Assembly: GCA_943328975.2 (NCBI GenBank)
Contig: CALQCC020000003.1
Location: 121,680-185,679, forward strand
Reading direction: 5' to 3'
DNA from: Bordetella parapertussis
Lineage (GTDB): Bacteria; Acidobacteriota; Terriglobia; Bryobacterales; Bryobacteraceae
DNA: 64,000 nucleotides
The translations under genes and the position numbers were made by a program. Every line of letters starts with the position of its first letter. Position 1 is the first letter of the stretch. The notes under the pieces are model-generated. The model saw only the letters and a program-made list of their open reading frames with translations, was not told the origin of the DNA and searched no databases. This document shows, one piece after another, positions 34,629-45,151 of this stretch.

Positions 34629-35657
34629 GTGTCAATTCAGAATAAATCGCGCACGACGGACTCGCCACTCGCTTCCAAAGCGCGATCGGCGGCCTGTTCG
34701 CTCAAGTCTTTCTTCCGTACGCAGGCCCACCTGCAACTCATGGTCGCGCTGGAAAGCGGCGAAGAGCCCACCCTTGTCGGCGGGCAAGCCGTGCTCGAAG
34801 GCGTCATGATGCGGGCCCCGCACAGTTACGCCATCACCGTGCGTAAATCGAACGGCGAATATGCGACGGACCAGGAAGCCATTCCGCGCATGTCCGAAAA
34901 GTACCCGATCTTCAAGTACCCCATCCTGCGCGGACTCGGCACGCTGGGTCAGGCCATGCAGCTTGGCTTCAAGGCGCTCACCTTTTCCACCAACGTCATG
35001 ATGGAAGAACTCGACCCGGAAGCGAAAGAGAAACCGGCGCCGGCGTGGCTCGGCATCCTACAAGCGATTCTCCCCGTGGCGTTCTTCATCTTCATGTACA
35101 AGTTCGTGCCGCTCTTCTTGGCCGAACGCCTGGCGACATCTCGCCTCGGCATCAACCTGTGGGACGGCGTCATCCGCCTCTGCATCTTCCTCCTCTTCAT
35201 GTTCGCGATCTCGCGCATCAAGGACTTCCACCGCATGTTTGAATACCACGGCGCGGAACATAAAGTGGTCTTCAACTTCGAGTCCGGTAAAGCGGTAAAC
35301 ATCAAGAACGCGCAGAGCTTCACCACCTTCCACCCCCGCTGCGGCACCAGTTTCCTGATGGTCCTCATGGTGGTTTCCATGGCCACCTACGCCTTCCTCC
35401 CGATCGATAACTTCTGGCTGAAATTCGTCGCGCGCATCGCGCTGCTGCCGTTTATTATCGGAGCCAGCTACGAATTAATCCGCTTCGCCGCGCGCCGCCA
35501 GGGCAGTTTGCTGGGACTCATCACCGCCCCCGGCCTGTGGCTGCAACGCATCACTACTCAGCCGCCGGATGACAGCGAAGTTGAAGTCGCCATCCGCTCA
35601 TTGAACGACGCCATGGAACTCGAAGCCAAACAGGGCGGCGAGCTCGTGATCGCTTAA
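34629..35657 (+). CDS. DUF1385 family membrane protein
   Basis: About 342 residues from the GTG at 34629 (GGAG 7 bp upstream); the ATG at 34740 is an alternative that would start nearer the domain. The DUF1385 motifs [20 protein letters not shown] and [16 protein letters not shown] are clear, and [18 protein letters not shown] forms a later helix. About four hydrophobic helices are seen. In many genomes this gene precedes prfA, as here. The function is not established. Confidence 0.9.
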   Translation: MSIQNKSRTTDSPLASKARSAACSLKSFFRTQAHLQLMVALESGEEPTLVGGQAVLEGVMMRAPHSYAITVRKSNGEYATDQEAIPRMSEKYPIFKYPILRGLGTLGQAMQLGFKALTFSTNVMMEELDPEAKEKPAPAWLGILQAILPVAFFIFMYKFVPLFLAERLATSRLGINLWDGVIRLCIFLLFMFAISRIKDFHRMFEYHGAEHKVVFNFESGKAVNIKNAQSFTTFHPRCGTSFLMVLMVVSMATYAFLPIDNFWLKFVARIALLPFIIGASYELIRFAARRQGSLLGLITAPGLWLQRITTQPPDDSEVEVAIRSLNDAMELEAKQGGELVIA

Positions 35658-35671
35658 CACTAAGGACTCCC

Positions 35672-36751
35672 GTGCAATTTCAGAACAGACTCGAAGAAGT
35701 CGAACGCCGCTACGACGAACTAACGGCGCAGATGGCCGACCCGGCCGTCATTAGCGACTCCACGCAATATCGCAAGGTGTCCAAAGCGCAGAGCGATCTG
35801 TTCGATCAAGTCACGAAGTACCGCGAATGGAAGTTGGCCGACAAGAACCTCGCCGAAGCCCGCTTGATGCTGGCCGAGACCGACCCGGAACTGAAAGCCA
35901 TGGCGCAAGAAGAGATCGCGCGTCTGGAGCCCGACCTCGCCAAGTATGAGGAAGAGCTCAAGGTCCTGTTGCTTCCCAAAGATCCCAACGACGAAAAGAA
36001 CTGCGTGCTCGAAATCCGCGCGGGCACAGGTGGCGACGAAGCCACTTTGTTTGCCGACGAAGTCTTCCGCATGTATCTTCGTTACGCCGAACTCCATCAC
36101 TGGAAAGTCGAAATCACGTCGCAGAGCGAATCTTCCGTTGGCGGCCTGAAGGAAGTCATCGCGCTGATCAGCGGCGACAAGGTCTACAGCCACTTGAAGT
36201 ACGAAAGCGGCGTCCATCGCGTGCAGCGCGTTCCGCAGACCGAAACCCAGGGCCGCGTCCACACCTCCGCGATCACCGTCGCTGTGTTGCCCGAAGCCGA
36301 CGAAGTCGAAATCAAACTGGAAGCGAAAGACGTTCGCGTTGATACCTTCTGTTCCTCCGGTCCCGGTGGACAGAGCGTCAACACCACGTACTCCGCTGTT
36401 CGCCTCACGCACCTGCCCACCGGAACCATCGTGTCGTGCCAGGACGAAAAATCGCAGATCAAGAACCGCGCCAAAGCCGAGCGTGTGTTGCGCTCGCGCC
36501 TTTACGAAATCGAGCTCGACAAACAGAACGCTGCCATCGGAGCCGAGCGCAAGAGCCAAGTCGGCACCGGCGATCGCAGCGAGAAGATCCGCACCTATAA
36601 CTTCCCGCAGAACCGCTTGACCGATCACCGCATCGGCCTGACTTTGCACCAGCTCAACCTCGTGATGGAAGGCAAGATCGAGCCCATCATCGACGCGCTG
36701 ACGCAGCACTACCAGACCGAGAAAATGAAAGAGCAGAGCGAGGCAGCGTGA
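35672..36751 (+). CDS. prfA: Peptide chain release factor 1
   Basis: 359 residues, the family length. The catalytic GGQ lies in [20 protein letters not shown], and the front is [19 protein letters not shown]1 reads UAA and UAG stops and triggers peptidyl-tRNA hydrolysis. The GTG at 35672 follows the DUF1385 stop by 14 bp. The Gln of GGQ is the substrate of PrmC, encoded next. Confidence 0.98.
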   Translation: MQFQNRLEEVERRYDELTAQMADPAVISDSTQYRKVSKAQSDLFDQVTKYREWKLADKNLAEARLMLAETDPELKAMAQEEIARLEPDLAKYEEELKVLLLPKDPNDEKNCVLEIRAGTGGDEATLFADEVFRMYLRYAELHHWKVEITSQSESSVGGLKEVIALISGDKVYSHLKYESGVHRVQRVPQTETQGRVHTSAITVAVLPEADEVEIKLEAKDVRVDTFCSSGPGGQSVNTTYSAVRLTHLPTGTIVSCQDEKSQIKNRAKAERVLRSRLYEIELDKQNAAIGAERKSQVGTGDRSEKIRTYNFPQNRLTDHRIGLTLHQLNLVMEGKIEPIIDALTQHYQTEKMKEQSEAA

Positions 36752-37566
36752 CCCTGAAGACCGCACTCCTCCAGGGCCAGCGGCTCTTGGAAGAGGCTGC
36801 GGTCCCCGAGCCTCGCCTCACCGCCGAAGTCCTTCTCGCGCACGCCACCGGCCACGACCGCGTCTGGCTCACCGCGCACTCCCCCGACGAATTGGTGGAG
36901 CTGTGGTGGATCCACTACGGTCGCTACCTGCACCAGCGCATCGAAGGCAAGCCCACGCAGCAGATCATCGGCAAGCAGGAGTTTTACGGTCGCGACTTCC
37001 GCGTCACGCCCGACGTTCTCATCCCGCGCCCCGAAACCGAGCACGTGATCGAAGCCGCGCTAGCCTGCAATCCTCAGGACATCGTGGACGTAGGCACCGG
37101 CTCCGGCGCCATCGCCATTACGCTTGCGTTAGAGACCAAAGCCCGCGTCACCGCCACCGACATCTCGCCAGTTGCTCTCCGAGTCGCCGAGGACAACGCC
37201 CGCCGCCTGAATGCCCACGTCCAGTTCATCGAATGTGACCTGCTCTCCGCGCTCCCCGACGCGTCCTTCGATCTAGTCGTCTCCAACCCACCCTACATTG
37301 CGTTGACCGACAAGCCGACGCTCCAGAGAGAAGTCCGCGACCACGAACCTGAACTGGCCCTCTACGGCGGAGCAGACGGCCTCGACATCTACCGCCGCCT
37401 GATCCCCGAAGCCGCGCGAGTCTTGAAGCCCCACGGATGGTTGGTGATGGAGATCGGCTCCAGCCAAGGCGAGGCCCTGAGCGCTATGCTGTCCTCGTGG
37501 ACCGACGTGGAAATTCGAAACGACTTGGCCGGCCTGCCCCGTGTGGCCGTTGCCCGTAAACCGTGA
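36748..37566 (+). CDS. prmC: Peptide chain release factor N5-glutamine methyltransferase
   Basis: 272 residues. The N-terminal substrate-binding helices include [18 protein letters not shown]. The SAM-binding region is [21 protein letters not shown], and the catalytic [12 protein letters not shown] is intact (NPPY). PrmC methylates the GGQ glutamine of RF1. It overlaps prfA by 4 bp (GTGA), and the dinB gene overlaps it by 4 bp, so the three are translationally coupled. Confidence 0.97.
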   Translation: MTLKTALLQGQRLLEEAAVPEPRLTAEVLLAHATGHDRVWLTAHSPDELVELWWIHYGRYLHQRIEGKPTQQIIGKQEFYGRDFRVTPDVLIPRPETEHVIEAALACNPQDIVDVGTGSGAIAITLALETKARVTATDISPVALRVAEDNARRLNAHVQFIECDLLSALPDASFDLVVSNPPYIALTDKPTLQREVRDHEPELALYGGADGLDIYRRLIPEAARVLKPHGWLVMEIGSSQGEALSAMLSSWTDVEIRNDLAGLPRVAVARKP

Positions 37567-38798
37567 AGACGTATTTCCATCTCGACATGGACGCGTTCTT
37601 CGTCTCGGTCGAAGAACTCTTCGATCCATCGTTAAAAGGCAAGCCCGTAGTCGTCGGCGGCAAGTCGGACCAGCGTGGAGTCGTCTCAGCCGCCTCCTAC
37701 GCGGCCCGCAAGTTCGGAGTTCACTCCGCCATGCCCCTGCGCACCGCCTACAAGCTCTGCCCGCAGGCGATCTTTGTTGAAGGGCACCGCGAACGCTACA
37801 GTGAGTATTCGCATCGCGTCTACGAGGTCCTGCAAAGCTTCACCCCGCGCGTGGAGATGGCCTCCATCGATGAAGCTTATCTCGACATGACGGGCACCGA
37901 GCGCTTGCACGGTCCTCCGCTGGCGGCGGCTCACAAGTTGCACAACGCCGTCACCGCAGCGACGAATCTGAACTGCTCCATCGGCATCGCGACGTCCCGC
38001 ATGGTGGCGAAGGTGTCGTCCGATCAAGCTAAGCCCAACGGTGTGCTGTGGATCATGCCTGGGCAGGAGGCGGACTTTCTAGCGCCGCTCGATATCCGCA
38101 AGATCCCAGGCGTCGGCAAAGTCACCGAGCAGAATCTAAACTCGTGCGGCATCCGCAAGGTCGGCGACTTGGCGAAGCTTGATCCTGCTTTCGTGGAACA
38201 GCGTTTCGGCCAGTGGGGCCTGGCGCTGTCAGGCAAGGCCCGTGGACTCGATGCCGGAGGCTGGTTCGATGGCGAGATCGGCGACGGTCACGATCCCAAG
38301 TCTGTCAGTCACGAACACACCTTTATGACCGACACCGCCGACGCAGCCGAGCTCGATGCCATGTTGGTGAAGCTGTCCGAAAAAGTCGCGCGCCGCCTGC
38401 GCGATCACGGCGTGTGGTCGCGGACAGTGCAGATCAAGCTGCGCTACTCCGACTTCACAACGTTCACGCGCTCCAAGACCCTCGACCACGCCACGCAGAT
38501 CGATACCGAGCTAGCCGAAGCCGCCCGCGGGCTCTTCCACAAAGCGTGGAACAAAGGTTCCATTCGTCTACTTGGAGTCTACGCGCAACAGTTCGAATCC
38601 AATGAAGGCCAGACCAGCCTGATCGCCGAGCCACGAACCGAAGGATGGCGGAAAGCTCTCGCTGCGGTGGACAAGATTCGCGGAAAGTACGGCGACGATG
38701 GCATTGTCTCGCTCGCGGCCGGTATGAGCGCGCAGTTCCACCCGAAAGTGCATGAGAATCCGGAGAATCTACCAGGGAAGGAGCCGCCAAAGAAATAA
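37563..38798 (+). CDS. dinB: DNA polymerase IV (Y family)
   Basis: 411 residues. Palm motifs YFHLDMDAFFVSVEELF (Asp, Asp) and MASIDEAYLDMTG (Asp-Glu) carry the catalytic acids. Helix-hairpin-helix phrases IRKIPGVGKVTEQNLNSCGI and a little-finger domain complete it. It is a low-fidelity polymerase for bypassing damage. Its GTG start overlaps the prmC stop. Confidence 0.96.
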   Translation: MKTYFHLDMDAFFVSVEELFDPSLKGKPVVVGGKSDQRGVVSAASYAARKFGVHSAMPLRTAYKLCPQAIFVEGHRERYSEYSHRVYEVLQSFTPRVEMASIDEAYLDMTGTERLHGPPLAAAHKLHNAVTAATNLNCSIGIATSRMVAKVSSDQAKPNGVLWIMPGQEADFLAPLDIRKIPGVGKVTEQNLNSCGIRKVGDLAKLDPAFVEQRFGQWGLALSGKARGLDAGGWFDGEIGDGHDPKSVSHEHTFMTDTADAAELDAMLVKLSEKVARRLRDHGVWSRTVQIKLRYSDFTTFTRSKTLDHATQIDTELAEAARGLFHKAWNKGSIRLLGVYAQQFESNEGQTSLIAEPRTEGWRKALAAVDKIRGKYGDDGIVSLAAGMSAQFHPKVHENPENLPGKEPPKK

Positions 38799-38822
38799 TG
38801 GCGAAGGCGAGAAAGGGTGGAA

Positions 38823-38899
<77 letters not shown>

Positions 38900-39056
38900 G
38901 CATTGCCATGTCGGCAGATTCAAGAATAGCACAGGGCGAACCCATTTCGCGATTCCCTGGCAGAGAGAAAATTGACTTACTCTGCAGTGGGCCGTGGCGT
39001 TTGTTATCGTAAAGGGATAGATGTTGCCCCAGCGCCCGCCGGTTTCCTCGTACTGA

Positions 39057-40106
39057 ATGAGGTCGACCGTACAGATCAGCAGCGGCATCGAGTCCCTCTT
39101 CGGGACGCGCGATGAGAACATTCGTCTGATCGAATCCAATCTAAACGTTCGCGTACAACTGCGTAACGACTTCTTGGAGATCGAAGGGGATGACGCGGCA
39201 GTGGCTCGCACGGAGCAGATTCTAGGCGACTATGTCGACTTGGTCCGCGAGGGTCATGTCTTCAACAATGGGGACCTCAATAGTTTCCTGCGCGTGGTGA
39301 CTGCGGATCCGGAAGCGTCGCTGCGCCGATTGGTCCAGAGCGGGAAGCAGCGCGCGTTTGGCAAGAAACTGATTACGCCGAAGACGGTGATGCAGCGCCG
39401 TTACGTGGATGCCATCGAGCATTCCGATCTGGTTTTTGGCATTGGGCCAGCGGGCACGGGCAAGACGTACTTAGCGGTGGCGATGGCCGTGGCGGCGTTG
39501 TTGTCGAAACAAGTGAGCCGCATTATCCTGACGCGACCGGCCGTCGAGGCGGGGGAGCGGTTGGGCTTTCTGCCGGGAACTTTGCAGGAGAAGATCGATC
39601 CTTACTTGCGACCGTTGTACGACGCGCTGTACGAAATGGTGGATCAGGAGAAGATCGAGAAGTTGCTGGAACGAAATACGATTGAGATCGCTCCACTGGC
39701 ATTTATGCGTGGACGCACGTTGAATGACGCGTTCATCATCATGGACGAAGCGCAGAACTGCACGCCGGAACAGATGAAAATGATTCTCACGCGGCAGGGG
39801 TTCAATTCGAAGATGGTGGTGACGGGCGATCCGACGCAGGTCGATCTGCCGGGCGGACACAGAAGCGGATTGGCAGAGGTTGTCGATGTGCTGCGTGGGG
39901 TCGAGGGTGTACAGTTTGTCCAGTTCGATGATCGCGACGTGGTGCGCCATGCGCTGGTGCAGCGGATCGTGCGCGCTTATGAACGGTACAACGAAAAGAT
40001 CGGGGCGAACCGGCAGATGGCGCTGAAACTGGCGGAGCCGGTTGCGGCGGATGCTTCCACGGAGACGGGCGGCGCGGAATCAAATGCGGACCTCATCATC
40101 TCCTAG
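39057..40106 (+). CDS. PhoH family ATPase
   Basis: 349 residues. An N-terminal KH-like part (IRLIESNLNVRVQLRNDFLEIEGDDAAV) precedes the PhoH ATPase, with Walker A GPAGTGKTYLAVAM, Walker B FIIMDEAQNCTPEQMKMILTR, and MVVTGDPTQVDLPGG. PhoH proteins act with YbeY in RNA metabolism. ybeY follows with a 23-bp overlap of reading frames. Confidence 0.95.
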   Translation: MRSTVQISSGIESLFGTRDENIRLIESNLNVRVQLRNDFLEIEGDDAAVARTEQILGDYVDLVREGHVFNNGDLNSFLRVVTADPEASLRRLVQSGKQRAFGKKLITPKTVMQRRYVDAIEHSDLVFGIGPAGTGKTYLAVAMAVAALLSKQVSRIILTRPAVEAGERLGFLPGTLQEKIDPYLRPLYDALYEMVDQEKIEKLLERNTIEIAPLAFMRGRTLNDAFIIMDEAQNCTPEQMKMILTRQGFNSKMVVTGDPTQVDLPGGHRSGLAEVVDVLRGVEGVQFVQFDDRDVVRHALVQRIVRAYERYNEKIGANRQMALKLAEPVAADASTETGGAESNADLIIS

Positions 40107-40524
40107 TAACGCCACGCTCTTGTTTCAACATCCCACGCGCAAGGTGCGGCGGGGGGATCTGCGCGCGTTCTGGCTGGAACTGGCGGCGGCGTTGAAAGCT
40201 GGCGAGCCCACGTGTTTGATTACGACGGATGCTGAGTTGCGGCGCTTGAACAAGCAGTTCCGGCGTAAGGATTATGCGACGGACGTTTTATCGTTCCCCG
40301 GCGACGAGGGCGAAATTGCGATTTCGTTCGATCGCGCGGCGGAGCAGGCGGCGGAGATGGGGCATTCGGTCGATGATGAGTTGCGAATTCTGATGCTGCA
40401 CGGGTTGCTGCACCTTTCGGGGATGGATCATGAGACGGATGCGGGCGAGATGGCCAAGGCGGAAGCTCGTTGGAGAAAGAAGTTCGGATTGCCGGTAGGA
40501 TTGATTGAACGGGCTCGCGCATGA
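40084..40524 (+). CDS. ybeY: Endoribonuclease YbeY, 16S rRNA 3' maturation
   Basis: About 147 residues from the ATG at 40084. The zinc-binding motif HGLLHLSGMDH (three His) and YATDVLSFPGDEGEIAISFDRA are the YbeY signatures. The enzyme matures the 16S rRNA 3' end and takes part in 70S quality control. It overlaps both the phoH end and the start of the CNNM gene, consistent with one transcript phoH-ybeY-CNNM-era. Confidence 0.96.
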   Translation: MRTSSSPSNATLLFQHPTRKVRRGDLRAFWLELAAALKAGEPTCLITTDAELRRLNKQFRRKDYATDVLSFPGDEGEIAISFDRAAEQAAEMGHSVDDELRILMLHGLLHLSGMDHETDAGEMAKAEARWRKKFGLPVGLIERARA

Positions 40525-41783
40525 TTCTGTTGCCTCTCACTATTGCTGCTCTTGTCATGCTGTTCGTGGTGACCTTGGTTACCTGCATCCAGGTGATGTA
40601 TCTGGAGTCGCTGCGCATTCGTAGCCGTGAGTTGCCAGCGCTGGAGTTTTTCAAGGAATCGATTGAGCCGAAGATTGGGCTGACCACGGAGCAGGGCGCG
40701 CTGGCGTTTTCGTTGGTGAAACACGTCGGTCTGACGATGTTGGGCTGCTTGCTGCTCGCGATTACGTTTGACAGCACATCGCTGGCGGAGGCTCTAACCG
40801 GAGCGTTTCTCATCGGCTCACTCGCCGTATTGATTTGTGCCCATCTGGTTCCGCAATTGATCTACCGCAAGAGCAGCGGGCGGAAGCTGATGGTGTTTGT
40901 GCCGCTGCTGAAGTTGGTGGCGATGCTGGTGAGTCCTCTAACGTGGACAGTGGAGTTCGCGTACTCACTCTTCGGGCTTGATGGCGGTCAGACAGCAGAG
41001 GATTCGGCGGATGCAGAGGAGCCGATCGACGCGTTGATCAACGCTGGTGAAGAAGAAGGTATCATCAAGGCCGATGATCGCGAACTGATCCAGTCGGTGG
41101 TGGCGTTCGGCGACAAAACCGTCCGCGAAGTTCTGACGCCCAGGCCGCGGATTGTTGCGGTAGCTGTGGACGCGAGCTTAGAGGAGTTGCGTACGCTGGC
41201 GAAGGCAGAGCAGTATTCGCGCATGCCTGCTTATGACGGCGACATCGATTCGGTGGCCGGGTTCGTGCATGTACGCGACATGTTCGAGTTGGATGAGAGC
41301 GAGCGGGCGAAGAAGTCGGTGCGGGATATTTTGCGGCCGATCCGGACAGTTCCGGAGTCGAAGCCGGTGAACGATCTGCTGCGCGAGATGCAAGAAGAAG
41401 GCGCGCATATGGCAGTGGTAGTAGATGAATACGGTTCGACAGCAGGCATCGTGACCATGGAAGACATGGTGGAAGAAATCGTCGGGGAGATCCACGATGA
41501 GCATGAGCCGGAGCGTGATGTTAAGAAAGAAGCGGATGGAAGCTACGTATTGTCTGGGAGTTATGACGTGGACCGCTTAAAGGAATTATTGGATTATGAG
41601 GCTCCTGAAGGAACCGAATCGACGACTGTGGGCGGGTTGGTGACGGAGTGGTTGGGACACGTGCCGCGCGTAGGTGAAGAAGCCCAGCGGGACGGCATCA
41701 TCATCCGGGCGCTGGTGGGGAATGATCTCCGCGTGGACCGAGTGCGCGTCTCGCGCGCACAACACGAAAAGCAGGACGCGTGA
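40521..41783 (+). CDS. CNNM/CorC family membrane protein (hemolysin-type)
   Basis: 420 residues. The N-terminal membrane region has about three hydrophobic helices. Two CBS domains follow (VREVLTPRPRIVAVAVDASLEEL; VRDILRPIRTVPESKPVNDLL ... VVDEYGSTAGIVTMEDMVEEIVGEI). A C-terminal CorC-HlyC transporter domain is present (GSYDVDRLKELLDYEAPEGTESTTVGGLV). Such proteins are linked to magnesium/cobalt export. The ATG at 40521 overlaps the ybeY stop. Confidence 0.93.
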   Translation: MILLPLTIAALVMLFVVTLVTCIQVMYLESLRIRSRELPALEFFKESIEPKIGLTTEQGALAFSLVKHVGLTMLGCLLLAITFDSTSLAEALTGAFLIGSLAVLICAHLVPQLIYRKSSGRKLMVFVPLLKLVAMLVSPLTWTVEFAYSLFGLDGGQTAEDSADAEEPIDALINAGEEEGIIKADDRELIQSVVAFGDKTVREVLTPRPRIVAVAVDASLEELRTLAKAEQYSRMPAYDGDIDSVAGFVHVRDMFELDESERAKKSVRDILRPIRTVPESKPVNDLLREMQEEGAHMAVVVDEYGSTAGIVTMEDMVEEIVGEIHDEHEPERDVKKEADGSYVLSGSYDVDRLKELLDYEAPEGTESTTVGGLVTEWLGHVPRVGEEAQRDGIIIRALVGNDLRVDRVRVSRAQHEKQDA

Positions 41784-42682
41784 GAAAGAAACACGTTTCC
41801 GGATTCGTTTCGATCTTGGGCCGGCCAAATGCCGGCAAGTCCACCTTGTTGAACGCGTTGTTGGGGACGAAGGTTGCGATTGTTGCGCCGCGTCCGCAGA
41901 CGACGCGCAACGCGATTCAGGGCGTGCTGACGAAGCCCCAGGCGCAGATCGTATTTGTCGACACGCCGGGTATTCACAAGTCCACCACGATGCTGAACAA
42001 GCGCATGATGGATTCGGTGCGAGCGTCGGCGTCGGCGGATGTCGTGCTGTTCTTAGTGGACGCGACGGCGCGTCCCAGCGAAGAAGATGCGCAGGCCCTC
42101 GATCTTATCAAGAAGCTGGAAGCTCCGGCGATCGCGGTGTTGAATAAGGTGGATCTGGTTTCCCCGAAGCAGAAGGTGCTGGAAGTAATCACGCGGTATC
42201 AGGGATTGCACGAGTTTGCGGCCTTTGTCCCCATCTCCGCACTCAAGGGCGATGGCCTGGACTTGCTGCTGAAAGAAATCATTCAGCGGTTGCCTCCGGG
42301 TCCCGAGCTCTATCCTAAAGATTACTTGACGGATCAACCGGAGCGTTTCTTGGCTGCGGAGTTGATTCGCGAGCAGGTGCTAAAGTTGACGCGCGAAGAA
42401 GTTCCCCACGCTGTGCATGTGATGGTGGAGAAGTGGGAAGATACCCCGAAGTTGATCCGGATCGCGGCCACGATTTACGTGGAACGGCCGGGGCAGAAGA
42501 TCATTGTGATCGGTACCGGAGGCTCGATGCTCAAGCGCATCGGTACGATGGCGCGGATGCAAATTGAAACGATGACCGGCAAGAAAGTCTTCTTGCAAAC
42601 ATTTGTGAAGGTGCAGCCGAACTGGCGTGAGGACCCTGAGTTCCTACAAGCTACCGATTGGCGCGGAACGAGTGGGGTATAA
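41780..42682 (+). CDS. era: GTPase Era
   Basis: 300 residues. G1 is GRPNAGKSTLLNALLG, G3 DTPG (VFVDTPGIHKS) and G4 NKVD (AVLNKVDLVSP). The C-terminal KH domain (AATIYVERPGQKIIVIGTGGSMLKRIG) binds the 16S rRNA 3' end. Era helps assemble the 30S subunit, the same process as ybeY upstream. GTG at 41780 overlaps the previous stop. Confidence 0.98.
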   Translation: MRKKHVSGFVSILGRPNAGKSTLLNALLGTKVAIVAPRPQTTRNAIQGVLTKPQAQIVFVDTPGIHKSTTMLNKRMMDSVRASASADVVLFLVDATARPSEEDAQALDLIKKLEAPAIAVLNKVDLVSPKQKVLEVITRYQGLHEFAAFVPISALKGDGLDLLLKEIIQRLPPGPELYPKDYLTDQPERFLAAELIREQVLKLTREEVPHAVHVMVEKWEDTPKLIRIAATIYVERPGQKIIVIGTGGSMLKRIGTMARMQIETMTGKKVFLQTFVKVQPNWREDPEFLQATDWRGTSGV

Positions 42683-42688
42683 GTAGGT

Positions 42689-42976
42689 ATGGCATTACGA
42701 CTCTGTAGTCTTCTGCTGGCGGGTTCGTTGCTGTTGGTGGGGCAAACGCCGGATCGTAAAGATGCGGTGATTCACGATCAGGTCAGTATGGCTCTGACGC
42801 TGGATCATGAGGTACGTGGCGGCGGCCTGCAGGTGATTGTCAAAGACGGCGCCGTAATATTGCGCGGCCTGGTCAAGGATGAGAAAGCGCGCTTGAAGGC
42901 GACCAAGCTAGCCAACAAGATCAAGGGCGTCAAGTCCATCGACAATCAACTCAAGCTTCCGGACGACAAACCTTAA
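42689..42976 (+). CDS. Secreted BON domain protein
   Basis: 95 residues: a signal peptide (LCSLLLAGSLLLVGQ) and a single BON domain (IHDQVSMALTLDHEVRGGGLQVIVKDGAVILRGLVKDEKAR ... GVKSIDNQL). BON domains bind membranes or phospholipid. It is short for the family. The last 4 bp overlap the convergent gene. Confidence 0.88.
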   Translation: MALRLCSLLLAGSLLLVGQTPDRKDAVIHDQVSMALTLDHEVRGGGLQVIVKDGAVILRGLVKDEKARLKATKLANKIKGVKSIDNQLKLPDDKP

Positions 42977-43566
42977 CGCTGTTCGCTGTCAATCCACTTG
43001 GGCGTTTGCAGCGGTGTAAACTGGCGAAGGCTTGCGAGCAACTGTTGCGGATCGGTATCGACCAGCAGCACATCCCGATGTTGCTGGCGTAGGAATTGTT
43101 CCCTTACCGCGTGATCCGCGAGCGCGGTTACGTGGTCGAAATACCCCGCAACATTCAGCAGGCCAAGTGGTTTTCCGTGCAGTCCCAGTTGGGACCAGGT
43201 CCAGATTTCAAACAACTCTTCGAAGGTTCCGATGCCGCCGGGCAGGGCCATGAACGCGTCGGCCAAGTCTGCCATCATTGCTTTGCGTTCATGCATGGAG
43301 TTCACGATGCGCAGTTCGGTGAGCTCCACGTGCGCGACTTCGTGACGAACCAGCGAATCGGGGATGACGCCGACTACCTTGCCTCCAGCGGCGAGGCAAC
43401 TATCGGCCAGGATGCCCATGAGTCCAATATTCCCGGCACCGTAGACGAGGCGGACACCTTGTTCCGCCAGCATGCGTCCGACGGTCCGCGCGGCCTCCGC
43501 GTATTCAGGACGAGCACCGCTGTGCGCACCGCAGAATACGCAGAGCGTGCCAATTTCAAGGCTCAT
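42973..43566 (-). CDS. LOG family protein (TIGR00730 Rossmann fold; cytokinin riboside phosphoribohydrolase-like)
   Basis: 197 residues. The lysine-decarboxylase-like/LOG motif MALPGGIGTFEELFEIWTWSQLGLHGKPLGLLN is complete (PGGxGTxxE), and the front LCVFCGAHSGARPEYAEAARTVGRMLAEQGVRLVYGAGNIGLMG is typical. LOG enzymes remove ribose 5-phosphate from cytokinin nucleotides or related AMP-like compounds. In bacteria the true substrate is often unknown. Confidence 0.95.
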   Translation of the reverse strand: MSLEIGTLCVFCGAHSGARPEYAEAARTVGRMLAEQGVRLVYGAGNIGLMGILADSCLAAGGKVVGVIPDSLVRHEVAHVELTELRIVNSMHERKAMMADLADAFMALPGGIGTFEELFEIWTWSQLGLHGKPLGLLNVAGYFDHVTALADHAVREQFLRQQHRDVLLVDTDPQQLLASLRQFTPLQTPKWIDSEQR

Positions 43567-43568
43567 GT

Positions 43569-45104
43569 TTAGTGGCGGAAGTGGCGGATTCCGGTGAACA
43601 CCATCGCGATTCCCAGGCGGTCCGCTGCGGCGATCACGTCGTCATCGCGCATGGAGCCACCGGGTTGAATGACGGCGGTGATCCCGTGTCGCGCTGCTTC
43701 TTCCAGCCCGTCAGGGAACGGGAAGAACGCGTCGGAGGCGACGATGGCGCCCTTGAGCGGAAGCACCGCTTTCATCGCGCCGACTTTCACCGAATCAACG
43801 CGGCTCATTTGGCCCGCGCCGACGCTGATCGTCTGGCCGTCGTTGGCGTACACGATGGCGTTCGACTTGACGTGTTTGGAGATCTTCCAGCCGAACTCCA
43901 GTGCAGCCCATTCTTTGGGAGTGGGGGTGCGCGCCGTTCTAACAACCGTTTCGTCGCGACGGAGGCGATGCACGTCAGCAGTTTGCGCGAGGAAGCCACC
44001 GGTGATGGACTTCACGACGGTGTCTAGCGGAGCCACGGTCACACGCAGCAGGCGGAGGTTCTTTTTGGAGGAGAGAATCTCCAGCGCTGCCGGGGAATAA
44101 CTCGGGGCCGCGATGGCTTCGATGAAGGTCTTCGCGATCTCCGTTGCCGTCTCGGCGTCGACGGAGCGATTGAAGGCGAGCACGCCGCCGAAGGCTGAGA
44201 TGGGGTCGGCTTCAAAGGCCCGGCGGTAACTTTCCGCAAGAGTTTCTGATTCCGCACAACCACAGGGGTTGGTGTGTTTGATGATGGCCGAGGCGGGCTG
44301 ATCGAATTCCAGGACCAGTTGCCATGCGGCGTCGAGGTCGACCAGATTGTTGTAGGAGAGCTCTTTGCCTTGCAGTTGTTCGGCTCCGGCGATGCCGGTC
44401 TTGCCGGTCGCATAGAGCGCGGCGGACTGGTGCGGGTTCTCGCCGTAGCGCAGGGAAAGCGTGCGGGGTGCACGAATGTCGAGGGTTGCAGGGAGAGCTT
44501 CCGCGGTCGGCGGAATTTGCGCGAGCCGGTTCGAGACGGCGCGATCATACGCGGCAGTGGTCGCGAACGCTGCTTTGGCCAGACGCCAGTGCGTTTCGGA
44601 CGACAGCGAGGCGTCGTTCGCGCGGAGCTCTTCGATGATGGCGGCGTAGTCGGAGGCAGCGGTGACGATGGCCACGTCCTGCCAGTTCTTGGCGGCGGCG
44701 CGGATCATCGTGGGGCCGCCGATGTCGATGTTGTCGATCAATTCCTCCAGGGTCGCGTCGGCCTTGGCCGCGATCTTCTCAAACTCGTAGAGATTCACCA
44801 CGACGAGATCGATGCGCGGGATGCCGTGGGCGGCGATGGCTGCCATATGCTCGGGTTTGGAACGCATCGCGAGAATGCCGCCGGCGACGCGGGGATGCAG
44901 CGTCTTGACGCGGCCGTCCAGCATTTCCGGGAACTCGGTGACCTCGGCCACTTCGCGCAAGGGCGAAATGCCGGCCTCCTTGAGGACGCGGAACGTTCCT
45001 CCGGTGGATAGAATCTCAATACCCAGCGCAGAGAGAGCCTGGGCGAATTCGGTGATACCTGTTTTGTCTGTGACGCTCAGAAGAGCGCGTTCTATACGGG
45101 CCAT
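43569..45104 (-). CDS. purH: Bifunctional AICAR transformylase / IMP cyclohydrolase
   Basis: 511 residues. The N-terminal cyclohydrolase opens [19 protein letters not shown], and [16 protein letters not shown] is present. The transformylase part has [14 protein letters not shown] and [14 protein letters not shown], the active-site Lys-His region, and ends [14 protein letters not shown]. It performs the last two steps of purine synthesis. The LOG gene follows on the same strand 2 bp away. Confidence 0.98.
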   Translation of the reverse strand: MARIERALLSVTDKTGITEFAQALSALGIEILSTGGTFRVLKEAGISPLREVAEVTEFPEMLDGRVKTLHPRVAGGILAMRSKPEHMAAIAAHGIPRIDLVVVNLYEFEKIAAKADATLEELIDNIDIGGPTMIRAAAKNWQDVAIVTAASDYAAIIEELRANDASLSSETHWRLAKAAFATTAAYDRAVSNRLAQIPPTAEALPATLDIRAPRTLSLRYGENPHQSAALYATGKTGIAGAEQLQGKELSYNNLVDLDAAWQLVLEFDQPASAIIKHTNPCGCAESETLAESYRRAFEADPISAFGGVLAFNRSVDAETATEIAKTFIEAIAAPSYSPAALEILSSKKNLRLLRVTVAPLDTVVKSITGGFLAQTADVHRLRRDETVVRTARTPTPKEWAALEFGWKISKHVKSNAIVYANDGQTISVGAGQMSRVDSVKVGAMKAVLPLKGAIVASDAFFPFPDGLEEAARHGITAVIQPGGSMRDDDVIAAADRLGIAMVFTGIRHFRH

Positions 45105-45151
45105 GATGGTGATTGGTGAACTCTAATTGTCACATGTTACCCTCAACTCTT

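Noticed and set aside
35720..36766. A 348-residue open frame on the minus strand
   Set aside because: It is exactly antisense to prfA, which has all family motifs; low-complexity translation.
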